Assembly: GCF_021401125.1 (NCBI RefSeq)
Contig: NZ_JACBFQ010000002.1
Span: 372,001 to 436,000 of the forward strand
Direction of reading: 5' to 3'
DNA: 64,000 bases
Source: Xanthobacter sp. NM-59
Lineage (GTDB): Bacteria; Pseudomonadota; Alphaproteobacteria; Rhizobiales; Xanthobacteraceae
The translations under genes and the position numbers were made by a program. The notes beneath the pieces are model-generated. The model was not told the DNA's origin, made no database searches, and was given only the letters and a program-made list of their open reading frames with translations. Positions 17,528 through 27,461 of the stretch are shown here, one piece after another. Each line of letters begins with the position of its first letter. The stretch's first letter is position 1.

Positions 17528-19045
17528 TCACCCATTGTTGCCCAGGGCCGGCAGCGGGCCCAGCAGGCACCCGAGCGCCTCGCGCCACAACCCGATGCGC
17601 CGCCGCCTCTCCTCCTCCCCCATGCGGGGCTCGAACCGCCGTTCCCGCCGCCAGCTGCCGGCGAACACATCGGGCGGGGGAAAGAAGCCGCATACGAGGC
17701 CGGCCAGATAGGCCGCGCCAAGCACTGTCGCCTCGCGCAGGACCGGGCGATCCACCGGCGCGCCGATGATGTCCGCCAGCCTCTGCATGGTGAAGTCGGA
17801 CGCCGCCATGCCGCCATCCACGCGCAATACCGTCTCCCGCCCGCCGGGGCCGCTCCAGTCCGCATGCATGGCCTGCAAAAGGTCCAGGGTCTGGAAGCAC
17901 ACGCTCTCCAGCGCCGCGCGCGCAAGCTCGGCGGCACCGGTGGCGCGGGTGAGGCCGAACAGGGCGCCGCGCACCTCCGGCCGCCAATAGGGCGCGCCGA
18001 GGCCGACGAAGGCGGGCACCAGGATCACGTCCTGCGCGTCATCCGCCCGAGCGGCCAGGGGCCCGCTCTCGGCCGCCTCGCCGATCAGCTTCAGCCCGTC
18101 GCGCAGCCATTGCACCGCCGCGCCGGCGACGAAAATGGCTCCTTCCAGCGCATAGGTACGCCGCCCGTCGAGCTGATAGGCAATGGTGGTCAGCAGCCGG
18201 TGGCGCGAGGTCACCGGCACCTCGCCGGTATTGAGCAGCGCGAAGCAGCCGGTGCCATAAGTGGATTTCATCATGCCCGGCGCGAAGCAGGCCTGGCCCA
18301 CCATGGCCGCCTGCTGGTCGCCCGCCACCCCGCGAATGGGAATGGGCGCTCCGAACAATGCGGGGTCCGTGAGCCCGAAATCCGCGGCACTGTCCCTCAC
18401 CTCCGGCAGCATGGCCGCGGGCACCCGGAACAGGGCCAACATGTCCGCATCCCAGGCCCCCTTGCGGATGTCGAACAGCAGCGTGCGCGAGACGTTGGTG
18501 GCATCGGTGGCATGCACCCGCCCGCCGGTGAGGCGGAACAGCAGGAAGCTGTCCACGGTGCCGAAGGCGAGCTCGCCCCGCTCTGCCCGCGCCCGGGCGC
18601 CGGGCACCGCATCGAGGATGTGGGCGATCTTGGTGGCGGAGAAATAAGGGTCGATCACCAGGCCCGTGGTGGCGCTCACCCTGGGCTCGTGCCCGGCGGC
18701 CACCAGGCGGGCGCATTCGCCGGCCGTGCGACGGTCCTGCCACACGATGGCGCGGTGGATGACGCGGCCCGTGTCGCGCTCCCACACCAGCGTGGTTTCC
18801 CGCTGGTTGGTGATGCCGATGGCCGCCACGTCGGCCGCGCCCGCCCCCGCCGCCCGCAGCGCCGCGCGGGCGCAGGACAGGGTGGTGGACCAGATGTCCT
18901 CCGCCTCCTGCTCCACCAGCCCCGGCGCCGGGAAATGCTGGGGCAGCTCCTGGCGCGTCTCGGCCGCCACGGACGTATCGGGCCGCACCAGGAGCGCGCG
19001 CGAGGAGGTGGTGCCCTGGTCGAGGGCGAGAACGTAGCGGGTCAT
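17528..19045 (-). CDS. glpK: Glycerol kinase
   Basis: This cytoplasmic enzyme phosphorylates glycerol to glycerol-3-phosphate. The 505-residue length is normal. The FGGY-family start is [19 protein letters not shown], followed by ITNQRETT and WQDRRT, with the second ATPase half carrying [11 protein letters not shown] and FVGLGAPYW. It is downstream of glpD on the same strand, separated by about 220 bases that hold repeats, so the two are probably co-expressed for glycerol use. No glpF or glycerol regulator is nearby. Confidence 0.97.
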   Translation of the reverse strand: MTRYVLALDQGTTSSRALLVRPDTSVAAETRQELPQHFPAPGLVEQEAEDIWSTTLSCARAALRAAGAGAADVAAIGITNQRETTLVWERDTGRVIHRAIVWQDRRTAGECARLVAAGHEPRVSATTGLVIDPYFSATKIAHILDAVPGARARAERGELAFGTVDSFLLFRLTGGRVHATDATNVSRTLLFDIRKGAWDADMLALFRVPAAMLPEVRDSAADFGLTDPALFGAPIPIRGVAGDQQAAMVGQACFAPGMMKSTYGTGCFALLNTGEVPVTSRHRLLTTIAYQLDGRRTYALEGAIFVAGAAVQWLRDGLKLIGEAAESGPLAARADDAQDVILVPAFVGLGAPYWRPEVRGALFGLTRATGAAELARAALESVCFQTLDLLQAMHADWSGPGGRETVLRVDGGMAASDFTMQRLADIIGAPVDRPVLREATVLGAAYLAGLVCGFFPPPDVFAGSWRRERRFEPRMGEEERRRRIGLWREALGCLLGPLPALGNNG

Positions 19046-19061
19046 CCAGCCTCCCCTGCGG

Positions 19062-19214
19062 GTTTTCGAGCGGATTGGTCACCGGTTCGCGTCAAGAAAA
19101 CGCGATAAGACAATATCTTAGCGCGCGTTTCGTGAGCCGGCGCGAACGCAAAACGCTCCATGGAGTTTTCGCGCGAAGCGGGGACCGGCTCGCGTGAGGA
19201 AAACGCGTCGACTC
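19062..19214 (-). repeat. Two minus-strand copies of the dispersed palindromic repeat between glpD and glpK
   Basis: Read on the minus strand, two blocks carry the core GTTTTCCTCACGCGAGCCGG and GTTTTCTTGACGCGAACCGG followed by CGCTTCGCGCGAAAA- or CCGCTCGAAAA-type ends. They match the repeats at 780-978 and 36799-36904. The position inside a probable operon could affect glpK expression or mRNA stability. Confidence 0.65.
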
Positions 19215-19267
19215 GGCGGGCCGGAGCCCGTCCCGATTCCGCGAAATGGGCACCGCCACGGGCGCGT

Positions 19268-20806
19268 TCATTTGCGGCGCGCCACCCTGAAGGCCATGTA
19301 GGTGGCGAGCATGGCCGCCGCCTCAACATCGAGCCTCAGCCCGATCTTGGTGCGCCGCCACAGCACGTCGTCGGCGCTGTGGGCCCATTCAGTGTCCATC
19401 AGAAAGTCCACCTCGCGCTGGTAGAGGCCGCCACCGAACCCATCGCCCAGATCGTCCATGCTCCGCACGCCATCCAGCAACTGCCGGGTCCGCGTGCCAT
19501 GGGTCCGCGCCAGCCGGCGCAGCAAAGCGGGATCCAGGGCGGGAAAGTCCCGCCGCAGCTCGTCCACCAGCGTCTCGAAACCCTGGCGCGGAAAATCGCC
19601 GCCGGGCAAATTGGTGCCGGCGGTCCAAGGGCCGGTGATCCCGGCGCCACCCGCCATGGACAGATGCGGGGCAAGCTTTTCGAGGGCCGCCTCCGCCAGC
19701 CGGCGATAGGTGGTGATCTTGCCGCCATAGACGGTGAGCAGCGGGGCGGCGCCCTCCTGCGCATCGAGGGCGAGCACGTAATCACGCGTGGCGTCCTGGG
19801 CCTTGCTGGCGCCGTCGTCATAGAGCGGGCGCACGCCCGAATAGGTCCACACCACATCCGCCGGCAGAACCGGCGTCGCGAAATAGCTGCTGGCGGCGGC
19901 GCACAGATAGGCGACCTCGTCCGCCGTCGCCGCCACGTCCTCGGGACGGCCGTGATAATCCTGGTCGGTGGTGCCGATGAGGGTGAAGTCCCCCTCGTAC
20001 GGAATGGCGAACACGATGCGCCTGTCCGCATTCTGGAAGATGTAGCAGTGGTCATGGCGGAACAGCCGCCGCACCACGATGTGGCTGCCCTGCACCAGCC
20101 GCACCTTCGCCCCGGCCACCCCCACGCTCTCGCGCACCGCGCCCGCCCAGGGGCCGGCTGCGTCCACCAGCGCCCGCGCCCGGATCTCGCGCGGCTGCCC
20201 GCCCTGGAGGATGGAGACCACCCATTCCGCGCCGTCCCGCCGCGCGCCCGTCACCGGCGTGCGCGGAAGGATGCAGGCGCCGCGGGCGGCAGCATCCAGG
20301 GCATTGAGCACCACCAGGCGGGCATCATCCACCCAGCAGTCCGAATATTCGAAACCATGCCGGAAGCCGGGCTTCAGCGGCGTGCCCACGGGATCACGCC
20401 TCAGGTTCACCGCGCGGGTAGCGGGCAGCCGCTGCCGGCCGCCGAGATGGTCGTACACCCACAGGCCCAGGCGCAGCATCCAGGCCGGGCGCAGCCCGGG
20501 CAGATGGGGCAGCACGAAGCGCAGCGGCCAGATGATGTGCGGGGCCATGCCCCACAGCACCTCGCGCTCCTCCAGCGCCTCGCGCACCAGCCGGAACTCG
20601 CCGTGCTCCAGATAGCGCAGGCCGCCATGGATGAGCTTGGTGGAGGCGGAAGAGGTGCCGCTGGCAAGGTCGCGCTGCTCCAGCAGCACCACCGAGAGCC
20701 CGCGCCCGGCGGCATCGCGGGCGATTCCGCAACCATTGACGCCGCCACCGACGATGGCGAGGTCGAAGATCCGGGCCTCGTCATGGATCTGCGGCGCTGC
20801 GACCAT
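19268..20806 (-). CDS. glpD: Aerobic glycerol-3-phosphate dehydrogenase
   Basis: This flavoprotein oxidises glycerol-3-phosphate to dihydroxyacetone phosphate at the inner membrane and feeds electrons to quinone. The FAD dinucleotide motif IVGGGVNGCGIARDAAGRG lies near residue 18, followed by SGTSSASTKLIHGGLRYLE, which is diagnostic of GlpD. Translation from the ATG at 20806 gives 512 residues with an AGC-rich ribosome site; an in-frame codon at 20821 is the alternative. It is divergent from a TRAP binding-protein gene. Confidence 0.96.
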   Translation of the reverse strand: MVAAPQIHDEARIFDLAIVGGGVNGCGIARDAAGRGLSVVLLEQRDLASGTSSASTKLIHGGLRYLEHGEFRLVREALEEREVLWGMAPHIIWPLRFVLPHLPGLRPAWMLRLGLWVYDHLGGRQRLPATRAVNLRRDPVGTPLKPGFRHGFEYSDCWVDDARLVVLNALDAAARGACILPRTPVTGARRDGAEWVVSILQGGQPREIRARALVDAAGPWAGAVRESVGVAGAKVRLVQGSHIVVRRLFRHDHCYIFQNADRRIVFAIPYEGDFTLIGTTDQDYHGRPEDVAATADEVAYLCAAASSYFATPVLPADVVWTYSGVRPLYDDGASKAQDATRDYVLALDAQEGAAPLLTVYGGKITTYRRLAEAALEKLAPHLSMAGGAGITGPWTAGTNLPGGDFPRQGFETLVDELRRDFPALDPALLRRLARTHGTRTRQLLDGVRSMDDLGDGFGGGLYQREVDFLMDTEWAHSADDVLWRRTKIGLRLDVEAAAMLATYMAFRVARRK

Positions 20807-21056
20807 CCCAACTGCTCCCACCCGGCTGCGCGGCCCAGAATCGGCGCGGGTCAGACCATGGCGGCTCGCCGGGCCACGTCAACCTCAATCTCCGCCGTGG
20901 GCACCCGCGGCGCCGGCCGCAGCCGGCAATGGAATGAGGACGCCTTGCGCAAGCGCGGCCGGCAGGCCAGCATGGCGGCAACGAGAAGCCCGCGCGAAGC
21001 GGGCTCCGGGAGAGGAAACGGTCCGTTGCGGACCCATGCCGAGGAGCCGACACACA

Positions 21057-22076
21057 ATGAGTCTGACCCGTCGCACTCTGTTGCAGGCGAGCGCCGCCGC
21101 CGTGTTCACCGGAGGCGTGTGCGCCCCCTTCGTGGCGCGCGCCCAAGGGGCCGAATTCTCCTACAAGTACGCCAACAACCTGCCCGTCACCCACCCCATG
21201 AACGTGCGCGCCGGCGAGATGGCCCAGGCCATCAAGGCTGAGACCGGCGGGCGGGTGGAAATCAACATCTTCCCCTCCAACCAGCTCGGTGGCGACACCG
21301 ACATGCTGAGCCAGCTGCGCTCCGGCGGCATCGAGTTCTTCACCCTCTCCCCGCTCATCCTGTCCACCCTGGTGCCCAACGCCTCGGTGAGCGGCATCGG
21401 CTTCGCCTTCCCGGACTATGCGAGCGTCTGGAAGGCCATGGACGGCAAGCTCGGCGAATATGTGCGCGGCCAGATCGCCAAGGCCGGCATCGTCGCCATG
21501 GACAAGATCTGGGACAACGGCTTCCGCCAGATCACCACCTCCACCAAGCCCATCGAGACGGCGGCGGACCTGAAGGGGCTCAAGATCCGGGTGCCGGTCT
21601 CGCCCTTGTGGACGTCGATGTTCAAGGCCTTCGGCTCCTCGCCCGCCAGCCTCAATTTCGCGGAGGTCTACACCGCCCTTCAGACCGGCACGGTGGACGC
21701 GCAGGAAAACCCGCTCGCCATCATTTCCACGGCGAAGCTGTACGAAGTGCAGAAATACTGCTCGCTCACCAATCACATGTGGGACGGCTTCTGGTTCCTC
21801 GCCAACCGCCGCGCCTTCCAGGCGCTGCCGGACGACCTGCGGGCCATCGTCGTGAAGAACATCAATGCCGCCGGCATGAAGGAGCGCGAGGACGTGGCGG
21901 CCATGAACGCCGCCTTGCAGAAGGACCTCGCTGCCAAGGGCCTCGCCTTCAACCCGACCACGCCCGACAGCTTCCGCGCCGAGCTCGCCAAGGCCGGCTT
22001 CTATGCGGAGTGGAAGGCCAAGTATGGCGACGAGGCCTGGTCGATCCTGGAAAGCTACACCGGCAAGCTGGGCTGA
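21057..22076 (+). CDS. TRAP transporter solute-binding protein, DctP family
   Basis: This 339-residue periplasmic protein begins MSLTRRTLLQASAAAVFTGG, a twin-arginine-like signal, with a probable cut after ARA-QG. The DctP fold is visible in THPMNVRAGEMAQAIKAETGGRV, FPSNQLGGDTDMLSQLRSG and LKIRVPVSPLWTSMFKAFG, and the arginine in GLKIRV usually binds a substrate carboxylate. A GAGGAG lies 10 bases before the ATG. The membrane subunits (DctQ, DctM) are not next to it, so it is an orphan here. A small hairpin (20987-21005) lies in its upstream region. Confidence 0.9.
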   Translation: MSLTRRTLLQASAAAVFTGGVCAPFVARAQGAEFSYKYANNLPVTHPMNVRAGEMAQAIKAETGGRVEINIFPSNQLGGDTDMLSQLRSGGIEFFTLSPLILSTLVPNASVSGIGFAFPDYASVWKAMDGKLGEYVRGQIAKAGIVAMDKIWDNGFRQITTSTKPIETAADLKGLKIRVPVSPLWTSMFKAFGSSPASLNFAEVYTALQTGTVDAQENPLAIISTAKLYEVQKYCSLTNHMWDGFWFLANRRAFQALPDDLRAIVVKNINAAGMKEREDVAAMNAALQKDLAAKGLAFNPTTPDSFRAELAKAGFYAEWKAKYGDEAWSILESYTGKLG

Positions 22077-22091
22077 GTTGCCGCCCATTCA

Positions 22092-22130
22092 GGGAGCCCT
22101 CGAGCAAAGCGGCTTCGCTCGAGGGCTCCC
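22092..22130. terminator. Hairpin after the TRAP binding-protein gene
   Basis: A perfect 14-bp stem (GGGAGCCCTCGAGC / GCTCGAGGGCTCCC) closes an 11-base loop just after the stop. There is no T-run, so efficiency is uncertain. Confidence 0.65.
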
Positions 22131-22167
22131 CGTTGCGGGCCGTGCCGGCAAGGCGTACCAAGGCACA

Positions 22168-22362
22168 ATGGATCAGGTCCTTCGCCTGCTGATGCGTATG
22201 GCCTATTGGGTGCGCCGGCCGCCCTCGCGTGCCCGCATCATCGTCATGGCCGCCGTGGTGGCCATCGCGCTGGCCTGCGTGCTGGTCGAGGCGGTGTGGG
22301 GCTGGCCGTCCTGGCTGACGGTGGGCCGCACGCCGCGAAACCTCGGGTTCCACCCGCTTTAG
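22168..22362 (+). CDS. Conserved small membrane protein of unknown function
   Basis: This 64-residue protein (MDQVLRLLMRMAYWVRRPPS...) has a basic, arginine-rich N-terminal part and one hydrophobic helix (about residues 24-44: RIIVMAAVVAIALACVLVEA) followed by WGWPSWLTVG. Similar short basic/one-helix proteins occur next to translation genes in Rhizobiales, to my recollection. There is no clear ribosome site. It lies upstream of rpmI on the same strand. Function unknown. Confidence 0.55.
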   Translation: MDQVLRLLMRMAYWVRRPPSRARIIVMAAVVAIALACVLVEAVWGWPSWLTVGRTPRNLGFHPL

Positions 22363-22548
22363 GGGTGCTGTCCACGGCCCGGCGGCGTCCGCCCCTTGCC
22401 TTTCGCGTCGCACTCCTGTAACGAACGCGCCTTCGGACCGGCCGGCGAAAAAGGGCTGCCGCGACGGTTCAGACCGCTCAACAGCAACAAGAGGCTGAGC
22501 GTCCATCGCCCCGCAAGGGTGTGATCGGTCGCGGCCACGGAGAGCCAA

Positions 22549-22749
22549 ATGCCCAAGATGAAGACCAAGTCGGGAGCCAAGAAGCGCTTCCGCCTCACGG
22601 GTACGGGTAAGGTCATCGCCGGTCAGGCTGGCAAGCGCCACGGCATGATCAAGCGCACCAACAACCAGATCCGCAACCTGCGCGGCACCACCATCCTGAG
22701 CGAGAGTGACGGGCGGGTTATCCGCAAGCACTTCCTGCCCAACGGCTGA
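22549..22749 (+). CDS. rpmI: 50S ribosomal protein L35
   Basis: The 66-residue, highly basic protein starts [21 protein letters not shown], the standard L35 sequence, with full family length. It is a component of the large ribosomal subunit. rplT follows after 31 bases. In many bacteria infC precedes rpmI and L20 represses the operon by binding its leader; infC is absent here and the 186-base leader (22363-22548) holds no structure I can assign with confidence. Confidence 0.98.
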   Translation: MPKMKTKSGAKKRFRLTGTGKVIAGQAGKRHGMIKRTNNQIRNLRGTTILSESDGRVIRKHFLPNG

Positions 22750-22780
22750 CGCCAGTCACGATCTGTAAGGAGCTAAACCC

Positions 22781-23143
22781 ATGGCCCGCGTGAAACGTGG
22801 CGTTACCGCCCACGCCAAGCACAAGAAGGTCTATAAGGCCGCCAAAGGCTTTTACGGCCGTCGCAAGAATACCATCCGCGCTGCGAAGTCCGCCGTTGAG
22901 CGGTCGATGCAGTATGCGTATCGCGATCGCAAGGTGAAGAAGCGGAACTTCCGCGCTTTGTGGATCCAGCGCATCAATGCCGGCGTGCGCGCCCTTGATC
23001 TCGACCTGACCTATTCGCGCTTCATCGACGGCCTCACCAAGGCCGGCATCGAAGTGGACCGCAAGGTGCTCTCGGATATCGCCATCCACGAGCCCGACGC
23101 GTTCAAGGTCCTGGTGGAGCAGGCCAAGGCCGCTCTGGCTTGA
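22781..23143 (+). CDS. rplT: 50S ribosomal protein L20
   Basis: The 120-residue protein has the typical start [19 protein letters not shown], the basic extended N-terminal tail that enters 23S rRNA, and the globular end with [18 protein letters not shown]. It is needed for early large-subunit assembly. A TAAGGAG ribosome site sits just upstream. The unit ends in a good terminator at 23203. Confidence 0.98.
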   Translation: MARVKRGVTAHAKHKKVYKAAKGFYGRRKNTIRAAKSAVERSMQYAYRDRKVKKRNFRALWIQRINAGVRALDLDLTYSRFIDGLTKAGIEVDRKVLSDIAIHEPDAFKVLVEQAKAALA

Positions 23144-23202
23144 TCGCCGCTTTGGCGTGATTGCCGATCTGGCCTGACATTTCCGTCTTTCCAAGACCTG
23201 CG

Positions 23203-23234
23203 AAAGCCCCGACGGACCTCCGTGCGGGGCTTTT
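23203..23234 (+). terminator. Rho-independent terminator after rplT
   Basis: AAAGCCCC and ACGG pair with CCGT and GGGGCTTT around an ACCT loop, ending in TTTT. It separates the ribosomal protein genes from pheS. Confidence 0.85.
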
Positions 23235-23367
23235 GCACATGGCGTTCCCCATTTCGGGGCCTCCCCTTTCGGAGCCTCCCCCACTATAAGCGGCGCGACC
23301 CATCCCGCCTTGATGGCCGCGGGCCATCGGGCCCATCCGCGACGACTGGCATTTGAAGGACCGCTCA

Positions 23368-24468
23368 ATGTCCGACCCCGTCAACTCGACCCTCGACACC
23401 CTGGAGCAGGAGCTCTCCGCCGCCATCAATGGCGCTGCGGATGAAGCCGCTCTGGAGCAGGTGCGCATCTCCGCCCTCGGCAAGAAGGGGCAGGTGTCCG
23501 AGCTGCTGAAGTCCCTCGGCGGCATGAGCCCCGAGGAACGCAAGGTGCAAGGCCCCGCCATCAACGGCCTGCGCGACCGGGTGCAGACCCTCCTCGCCAC
23601 CCGCAAGGACGCCTTGAAAAGCGCCGCCCTGGAAGCGCGCCTCGCCACCGAGCGGGTGGACGTCACCCTGCCCATGCGCGAGACGCCGGCCGAGACCGGC
23701 CGCGTGCACCCCATCGCCCAGGTGACCGAGGAGCTGGTGGCCATCTTCGCCGACATGGGCTTCTCGGTGGCGGAAGGTCCGGACATCGAGGACGACTTCC
23801 ACAATTTCACGGCACTCAACTTCCCGCCCGGCCATCCGGCCCGTGAGATGCACGACACCTTCTTTTTGCCGCCGGACGAGACCGGCGGCCGCAAGGTGCT
23901 GCGGACCCACACCTCGCCGGTGCAGGTGCGCACCATGCTGTCGAAGAAGCCGCCCATCCGCGTCATCTGCCCGGGCCGCACCTATCGCTGCGATTCGGAC
24001 CAGACCCACACCCCCATGTTCCACCAGGTCGAGGGGCTGGTGATCGACAAGGGCGCCCATCTCGGCCACCTGAAGTGGATCCTCGAAGAATTCTGCAAGG
24101 CTTTCTTCGAGGTGGAAGGCGTGAAGATGCGCTTCCGCCCCTCCTTCTTCCCCTTCACCGAGCCGTCCATGGAAGTGGACATCCAGTGCGACCGCTCCCG
24201 CCCCGGCGAGATCCGCTTCGGCGAGGGCAATGACTGGCTGGAAATCCTGGGCTGCGGCATGGTCCATCCCAATGTTCTGAGGAATTGCGGGCTGGACCCG
24301 GACGAATACCAGGGCTTTGCCTGGGGCATGGGCATCGACCGCATCGCCATGCTGAAATACGGCATGAGCGACCTGCGCGCCTTCTTCGAAGCCGACGTGC
24401 GCTGGCTCTCCCATTACGGCTTCCGCCCGCTCGATTTCCCCACCCTCGCCGGTGGCCTGAGCGCGTGA
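23368..24468 (+). CDS. pheS: Phenylalanine--tRNA ligase alpha subunit
   Basis: PheS is the catalytic half of the (alpha-beta)2 enzyme that charges tRNA-Phe. The 366-residue protein has an N-terminal coiled coil (about residues 1-90) and a class II catalytic core: motif 2 around [12 protein letters not shown], the [13 protein letters not shown] strand and motif 3 at [14 protein letters not shown]. The ATG at 23368 has GAAGGA 9 bases upstream. pheT begins 16 bases after the stop, so both subunits come from one transcript. Confidence 0.98.
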   Translation: MSDPVNSTLDTLEQELSAAINGAADEAALEQVRISALGKKGQVSELLKSLGGMSPEERKVQGPAINGLRDRVQTLLATRKDALKSAALEARLATERVDVTLPMRETPAETGRVHPIAQVTEELVAIFADMGFSVAEGPDIEDDFHNFTALNFPPGHPAREMHDTFFLPPDETGGRKVLRTHTSPVQVRTMLSKKPPIRVICPGRTYRCDSDQTHTPMFHQVEGLVIDKGAHLGHLKWILEEFCKAFFEVEGVKMRFRPSFFPFTEPSMEVDIQCDRSRPGEIRFGEGNDWLEILGCGMVHPNVLRNCGLDPDEYQGFAWGMGIDRIAMLKYGMSDLRAFFEADVRWLSHYGFRPLDFPTLAGGLSA

Positions 24469-24484
24469 GAAGGAGGCAGGACCA

Positions 24485-26899
24485 ATGAAATTCAGCTATT
24501 CCTGGCTCAAGGAGCACCTGGAGCCCAACGCCTCCTTCGAGGAGATCGTCGAGCGTCTCTCCCTCATCGGCCTGGAGGTCGAAGGGGTGGAGGACAAGGC
24601 CAAGGCTCTTTCCGCCTTCGTGGTGGGCGAGATCCTCACCGCCTCCAAGCACCCCAATGCGGACAAGCTGCAGGTGTGCTCGGTCTCCATCGGCGCGGGC
24701 GAGCCCATCCAGGTGGTGTGCGGCGCGCCCAATGCCCGCGCGGGGCTGAAAACCGTGTTCGCGGCGCCGGGCACCGTCATTCCCACCAATGGCATGCAGC
24801 TCAAGATCGGCAAGATCCGCGACGTGGAAAGCCGGGGCATGCTCTGCTCCGCCCGCGAACTCGGCCTGTCCGAAGAGCATGACGGCATCATGGAGCTGCC
24901 GGTCGACGCCCCCGCGGGCGCGCCCTTCGCGGAAGTGATCGGCCTCGACGACCCGGTGGTGGAAATCGCCGTCACCCCCAATCGCGCCGATTGCCTGGGC
25001 GTGTCCGGCGTCGCGCGCGACCTTGCCGCCGCGGGCCTCGGCGAGCTGATGAATCCGCGCATCAAGCCGGTGGAAGGGGCGTTCCCCTCCCCGGTTTCCG
25101 TGCGGCTCGATTTCGGCGACACGCCGTCGCTGTGCCCGGCCTTCGCCCTGCGCGTCATTCGCGGCGTGAAGAACGGCCCCTCGCCCCAGTGGATGCAGGA
25201 CAAGCTGCGCGCCATCGGCCTGCGCCCCATCAACGCGCTGGTGGACATCACCAATTTCATGACGTTCGACCGCAACCGCCCGCTCCACGTCTTCGACGCG
25301 AAGAAGGTGACGGGCGAGCTGGTGGTGCGCCGGGCCAAGGCCGGCGAGACCCTGCTCGCGCTCGACGGCAAGACCTACACCCTTGATGACACCATGTGCG
25401 TCATCGCCGACGACAAGGGCGTGGAGAGCCTTGCCGGCGTGATGGGCGGCGAGGAATCCGGCTGCGACGACGCCACCGTGGACGTGGTGGTGGAATCGGC
25501 CCTGTGGGAGCCCATCAATATCGCCCAGACGGGGCGCAAGCTGGGCCTCAATTCCGATGCCCGCTTCCGCTTCGAGCGCGGCATCGACCCGGCCTTCACG
25601 CTGCCGGGCCTGGATCTCGCCACCCACCTCATCCTCGACATCTGCGGCGGCGAGCCCTCCGAGGTGGTACTGGCGGGCGCCATTCCCGACACCACCCGCA
25701 CCATCGCCTTCCCCCTTTCGGAAGTGAAGCGCCTCACCGGGCTCGACGCGTCCGAGCAGGAAATCCGCGACGTGCTCACTGCCCTGGGCTTCGGCCTGTC
25801 GGGCGCGGCGCCCGTGCTCGAAGTGGTGCCGCCCTCCTGGCGCGGCGACATCGAGGGCAAGGCGGACCTCGTGGAAGAAGTGGTGCGCATCCTGGGCCTG
25901 GAGCGCGTCCCGGCCACCGAGCTGCCGCGCGGCGAGGATGCGCGCAAACCCATCCTCACCCCCCTCCAGCGCCGCAGCCGCAAGGCCCGGCGGGGGCTCG
26001 CCGCGCGCGGGCTCGTGGAGGCGGTGACCTGGTCGTTCGTCTCCCACAAGGAGGCCGAGCTGTTCGGCGGCGGGGCGCCGGCCATCGCGCTGTCGAACCC
26101 CATCGCCGCCGAGCTGTCGGACATGCGGCCGAGCCTGCTGCCGGGCCTCATCCGCGCCGCCCAGGCCAATGCGGACCGGGGCTTTGCCGACACCGCTCTG
26201 TTCGAGGTGGGCCAGACCTTCGCCGGGGACAAGCCGACGGACCAGAGCCAGTGTGCCTCCGGCATCCGGCGCGGCACGGCCAAGCCCTTCGGAGCCGGCC
26301 GCCACTGGTCGGGCACCGCCGGGGCGGTGGACGTGTTCGACGCCAAGGCCGATGCGCTGGCGGCCCTTGCCGCCTGCAACGCGCCGGTGGCGAACCTCCA
26401 GGTCACGGCCGATGCACCCTCCTGGTATCACCCCGGCCGCTCGGGCTCCCTGCGGCTCGGCTCCAATGCCATGGCCCATTTCGGCGAGATCCATCCGGCC
26501 GTGCTGGAGGCGCTCGATGTGAAGGGGCCGGTGGTGGGCTTCGAGATCGTGCTCGACAAGATCCCAGAGCCCAAGGCCAAGCCCACCAAGGTGAAGCCGC
26601 AGATCGACCTCTCCGCCTTCCAGCCTGTGACCCGCGACTTCGCCTTCCTGGTGGAGCGCACGGTGTCGGCGGCGGACATCCTCAAGGTCGCCCAGGGGGT
26701 GGACAAGAAGCTCATCACCTCCGTCGGCGTGTTCGACCTCTATGAGGGCAAGGGCATCGACGAGGCGAAGAAGTCGGTGGCGGTGGAAGTGACCCTTCAG
26801 CCGCGCGAGCGCACGCTCACCGATAAGGAGATCGAGGACGTGGCGGCGAAGATCGTCGCCGAGGTCACCAAGAAGACGGGCGCAACCCTGCGCGCCTGA
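24485..26899 (+). CDS. pheT: Phenylalanine--tRNA ligase beta subunit
   Basis: The 804-residue beta subunit starts MKFSYSWLKEHL. An OB-type tRNA-binding domain (about residues 40-150, HPNADKLQVCSV) is followed by the B3/B4 editing domain (ITNFMTFDRNRPLHVFD), the B5 domain and the C-terminal anticodon-binding FDX-ACB domain (FQPVTRDFAFLVERTVSAADIL). Length is as expected. An AAGGAGG site is 8 bases upstream. A hairpin lies just after the stop. Confidence 0.98.
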   Translation: MKFSYSWLKEHLEPNASFEEIVERLSLIGLEVEGVEDKAKALSAFVVGEILTASKHPNADKLQVCSVSIGAGEPIQVVCGAPNARAGLKTVFAAPGTVIPTNGMQLKIGKIRDVESRGMLCSARELGLSEEHDGIMELPVDAPAGAPFAEVIGLDDPVVEIAVTPNRADCLGVSGVARDLAAAGLGELMNPRIKPVEGAFPSPVSVRLDFGDTPSLCPAFALRVIRGVKNGPSPQWMQDKLRAIGLRPINALVDITNFMTFDRNRPLHVFDAKKVTGELVVRRAKAGETLLALDGKTYTLDDTMCVIADDKGVESLAGVMGGEESGCDDATVDVVVESALWEPINIAQTGRKLGLNSDARFRFERGIDPAFTLPGLDLATHLILDICGGEPSEVVLAGAIPDTTRTIAFPLSEVKRLTGLDASEQEIRDVLTALGFGLSGAAPVLEVVPPSWRGDIEGKADLVEEVVRILGLERVPATELPRGEDARKPILTPLQRRSRKARRGLAARGLVEAVTWSFVSHKEAELFGGGAPAIALSNPIAAELSDMRPSLLPGLIRAAQANADRGFADTALFEVGQTFAGDKPTDQSQCASGIRRGTAKPFGAGRHWSGTAGAVDVFDAKADALAALAACNAPVANLQVTADAPSWYHPGRSGSLRLGSNAMAHFGEIHPAVLEALDVKGPVVGFEIVLDKIPEPKAKPTKVKPQIDLSAFQPVTRDFAFLVERTVSAADILKVAQGVDKKLITSVGVFDLYEGKGIDEAKKSVAVEVTLQPRERTLTDKEIEDVAAKIVAEVTKKTGATLRA

Positions 26900-26905
26900 C
26901 CGGTT

Positions 26906-26935
26906 GCGGCCTCGCCCCAGGAGGGACGAGGCCGC
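26906..26935. terminator. Hairpin between convergent pheT and SHOCT genes
   Basis: GCGGCCTCG pairs with CGAGGCCGC over a 12-base loop between the two convergent stops. No T-run follows, so it may act as a weak terminator or mRNA end stabiliser. Confidence 0.55.
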
Positions 26936-26956
26936 CACTCAAGTCCCCACGGGGCG

Positions 26957-27202
26957 TCAATTGCTCCCCAGCGTCTTCGCCTTGATCTTCTCGAAGTCCG
27001 TGTCGGAAATGGCGCCGGAGCGGTGCAGCTCCGCCGCCGTATGCAAATCCTGAAGGGAGCCCCCCGGCGCACCACCGCTGCGATAGGAGCGGTAGGCAAA
27101 AAACCAGCACAGGGGCAAAGAGATCGGCCAGAAGGGGATGAGCAGCCCGGCGATCATCCACAGCACCGTGGAGAACTTGAAACTGTTCGCTGTCGTCGAC
27201 AT
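26957..27202 (-). CDS. SHOCT-domain small membrane protein
   Basis: The 81-residue protein has a hydrophobic stretch (about residues 12-35: WMIAGLLIPFWPISLPLCW) and a C-terminal SHOCT motif (LHTAAELHRSGAISDTDFEKIKAKTL), a short oligomerisation-type domain. The ATG at 27202 has AAGGAG about 6 bases upstream. It is a single gene facing away from the phosphomannomutase gene. The role is unknown. Confidence 0.85.
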   Translation of the reverse strand: MSTTANSFKFSTVLWMIAGLLIPFWPISLPLCWFFAYRSYRSGGAPGGSLQDLHTAAELHRSGAISDTDFEKIKAKTLGSN

Positions 27203-27461
27203 GGAGACTCCTTGCATCCGCGCGCAATGGTTGCATAGGCAACAACAGCACGTTTAGGGTGCGCCTCCACCAAAATAAACCTAAAAGTGTATCAGCACGG
27301 CAGCGCCATTTACCAATCCGCGATGACGGATGGCTCTCCCCTTCCCCGCCGTGATTTGCGGCTCTTTCCGTCACAATTTTCGTGCTATCTCGCCGCCGCA
27401 AACACGGCCGTACAACCCGGCGGCCCATCGGGGCCCCATCAGCCGCGTGGAGAAGCGTCGC

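Noticed and set aside
24155..26938. Long minus-strand open frame of 927 codons opposite pheS/pheT
   Set aside because: It is the complement of strongly conserved pheT sequence in high-GC DNA and has no family resemblance.
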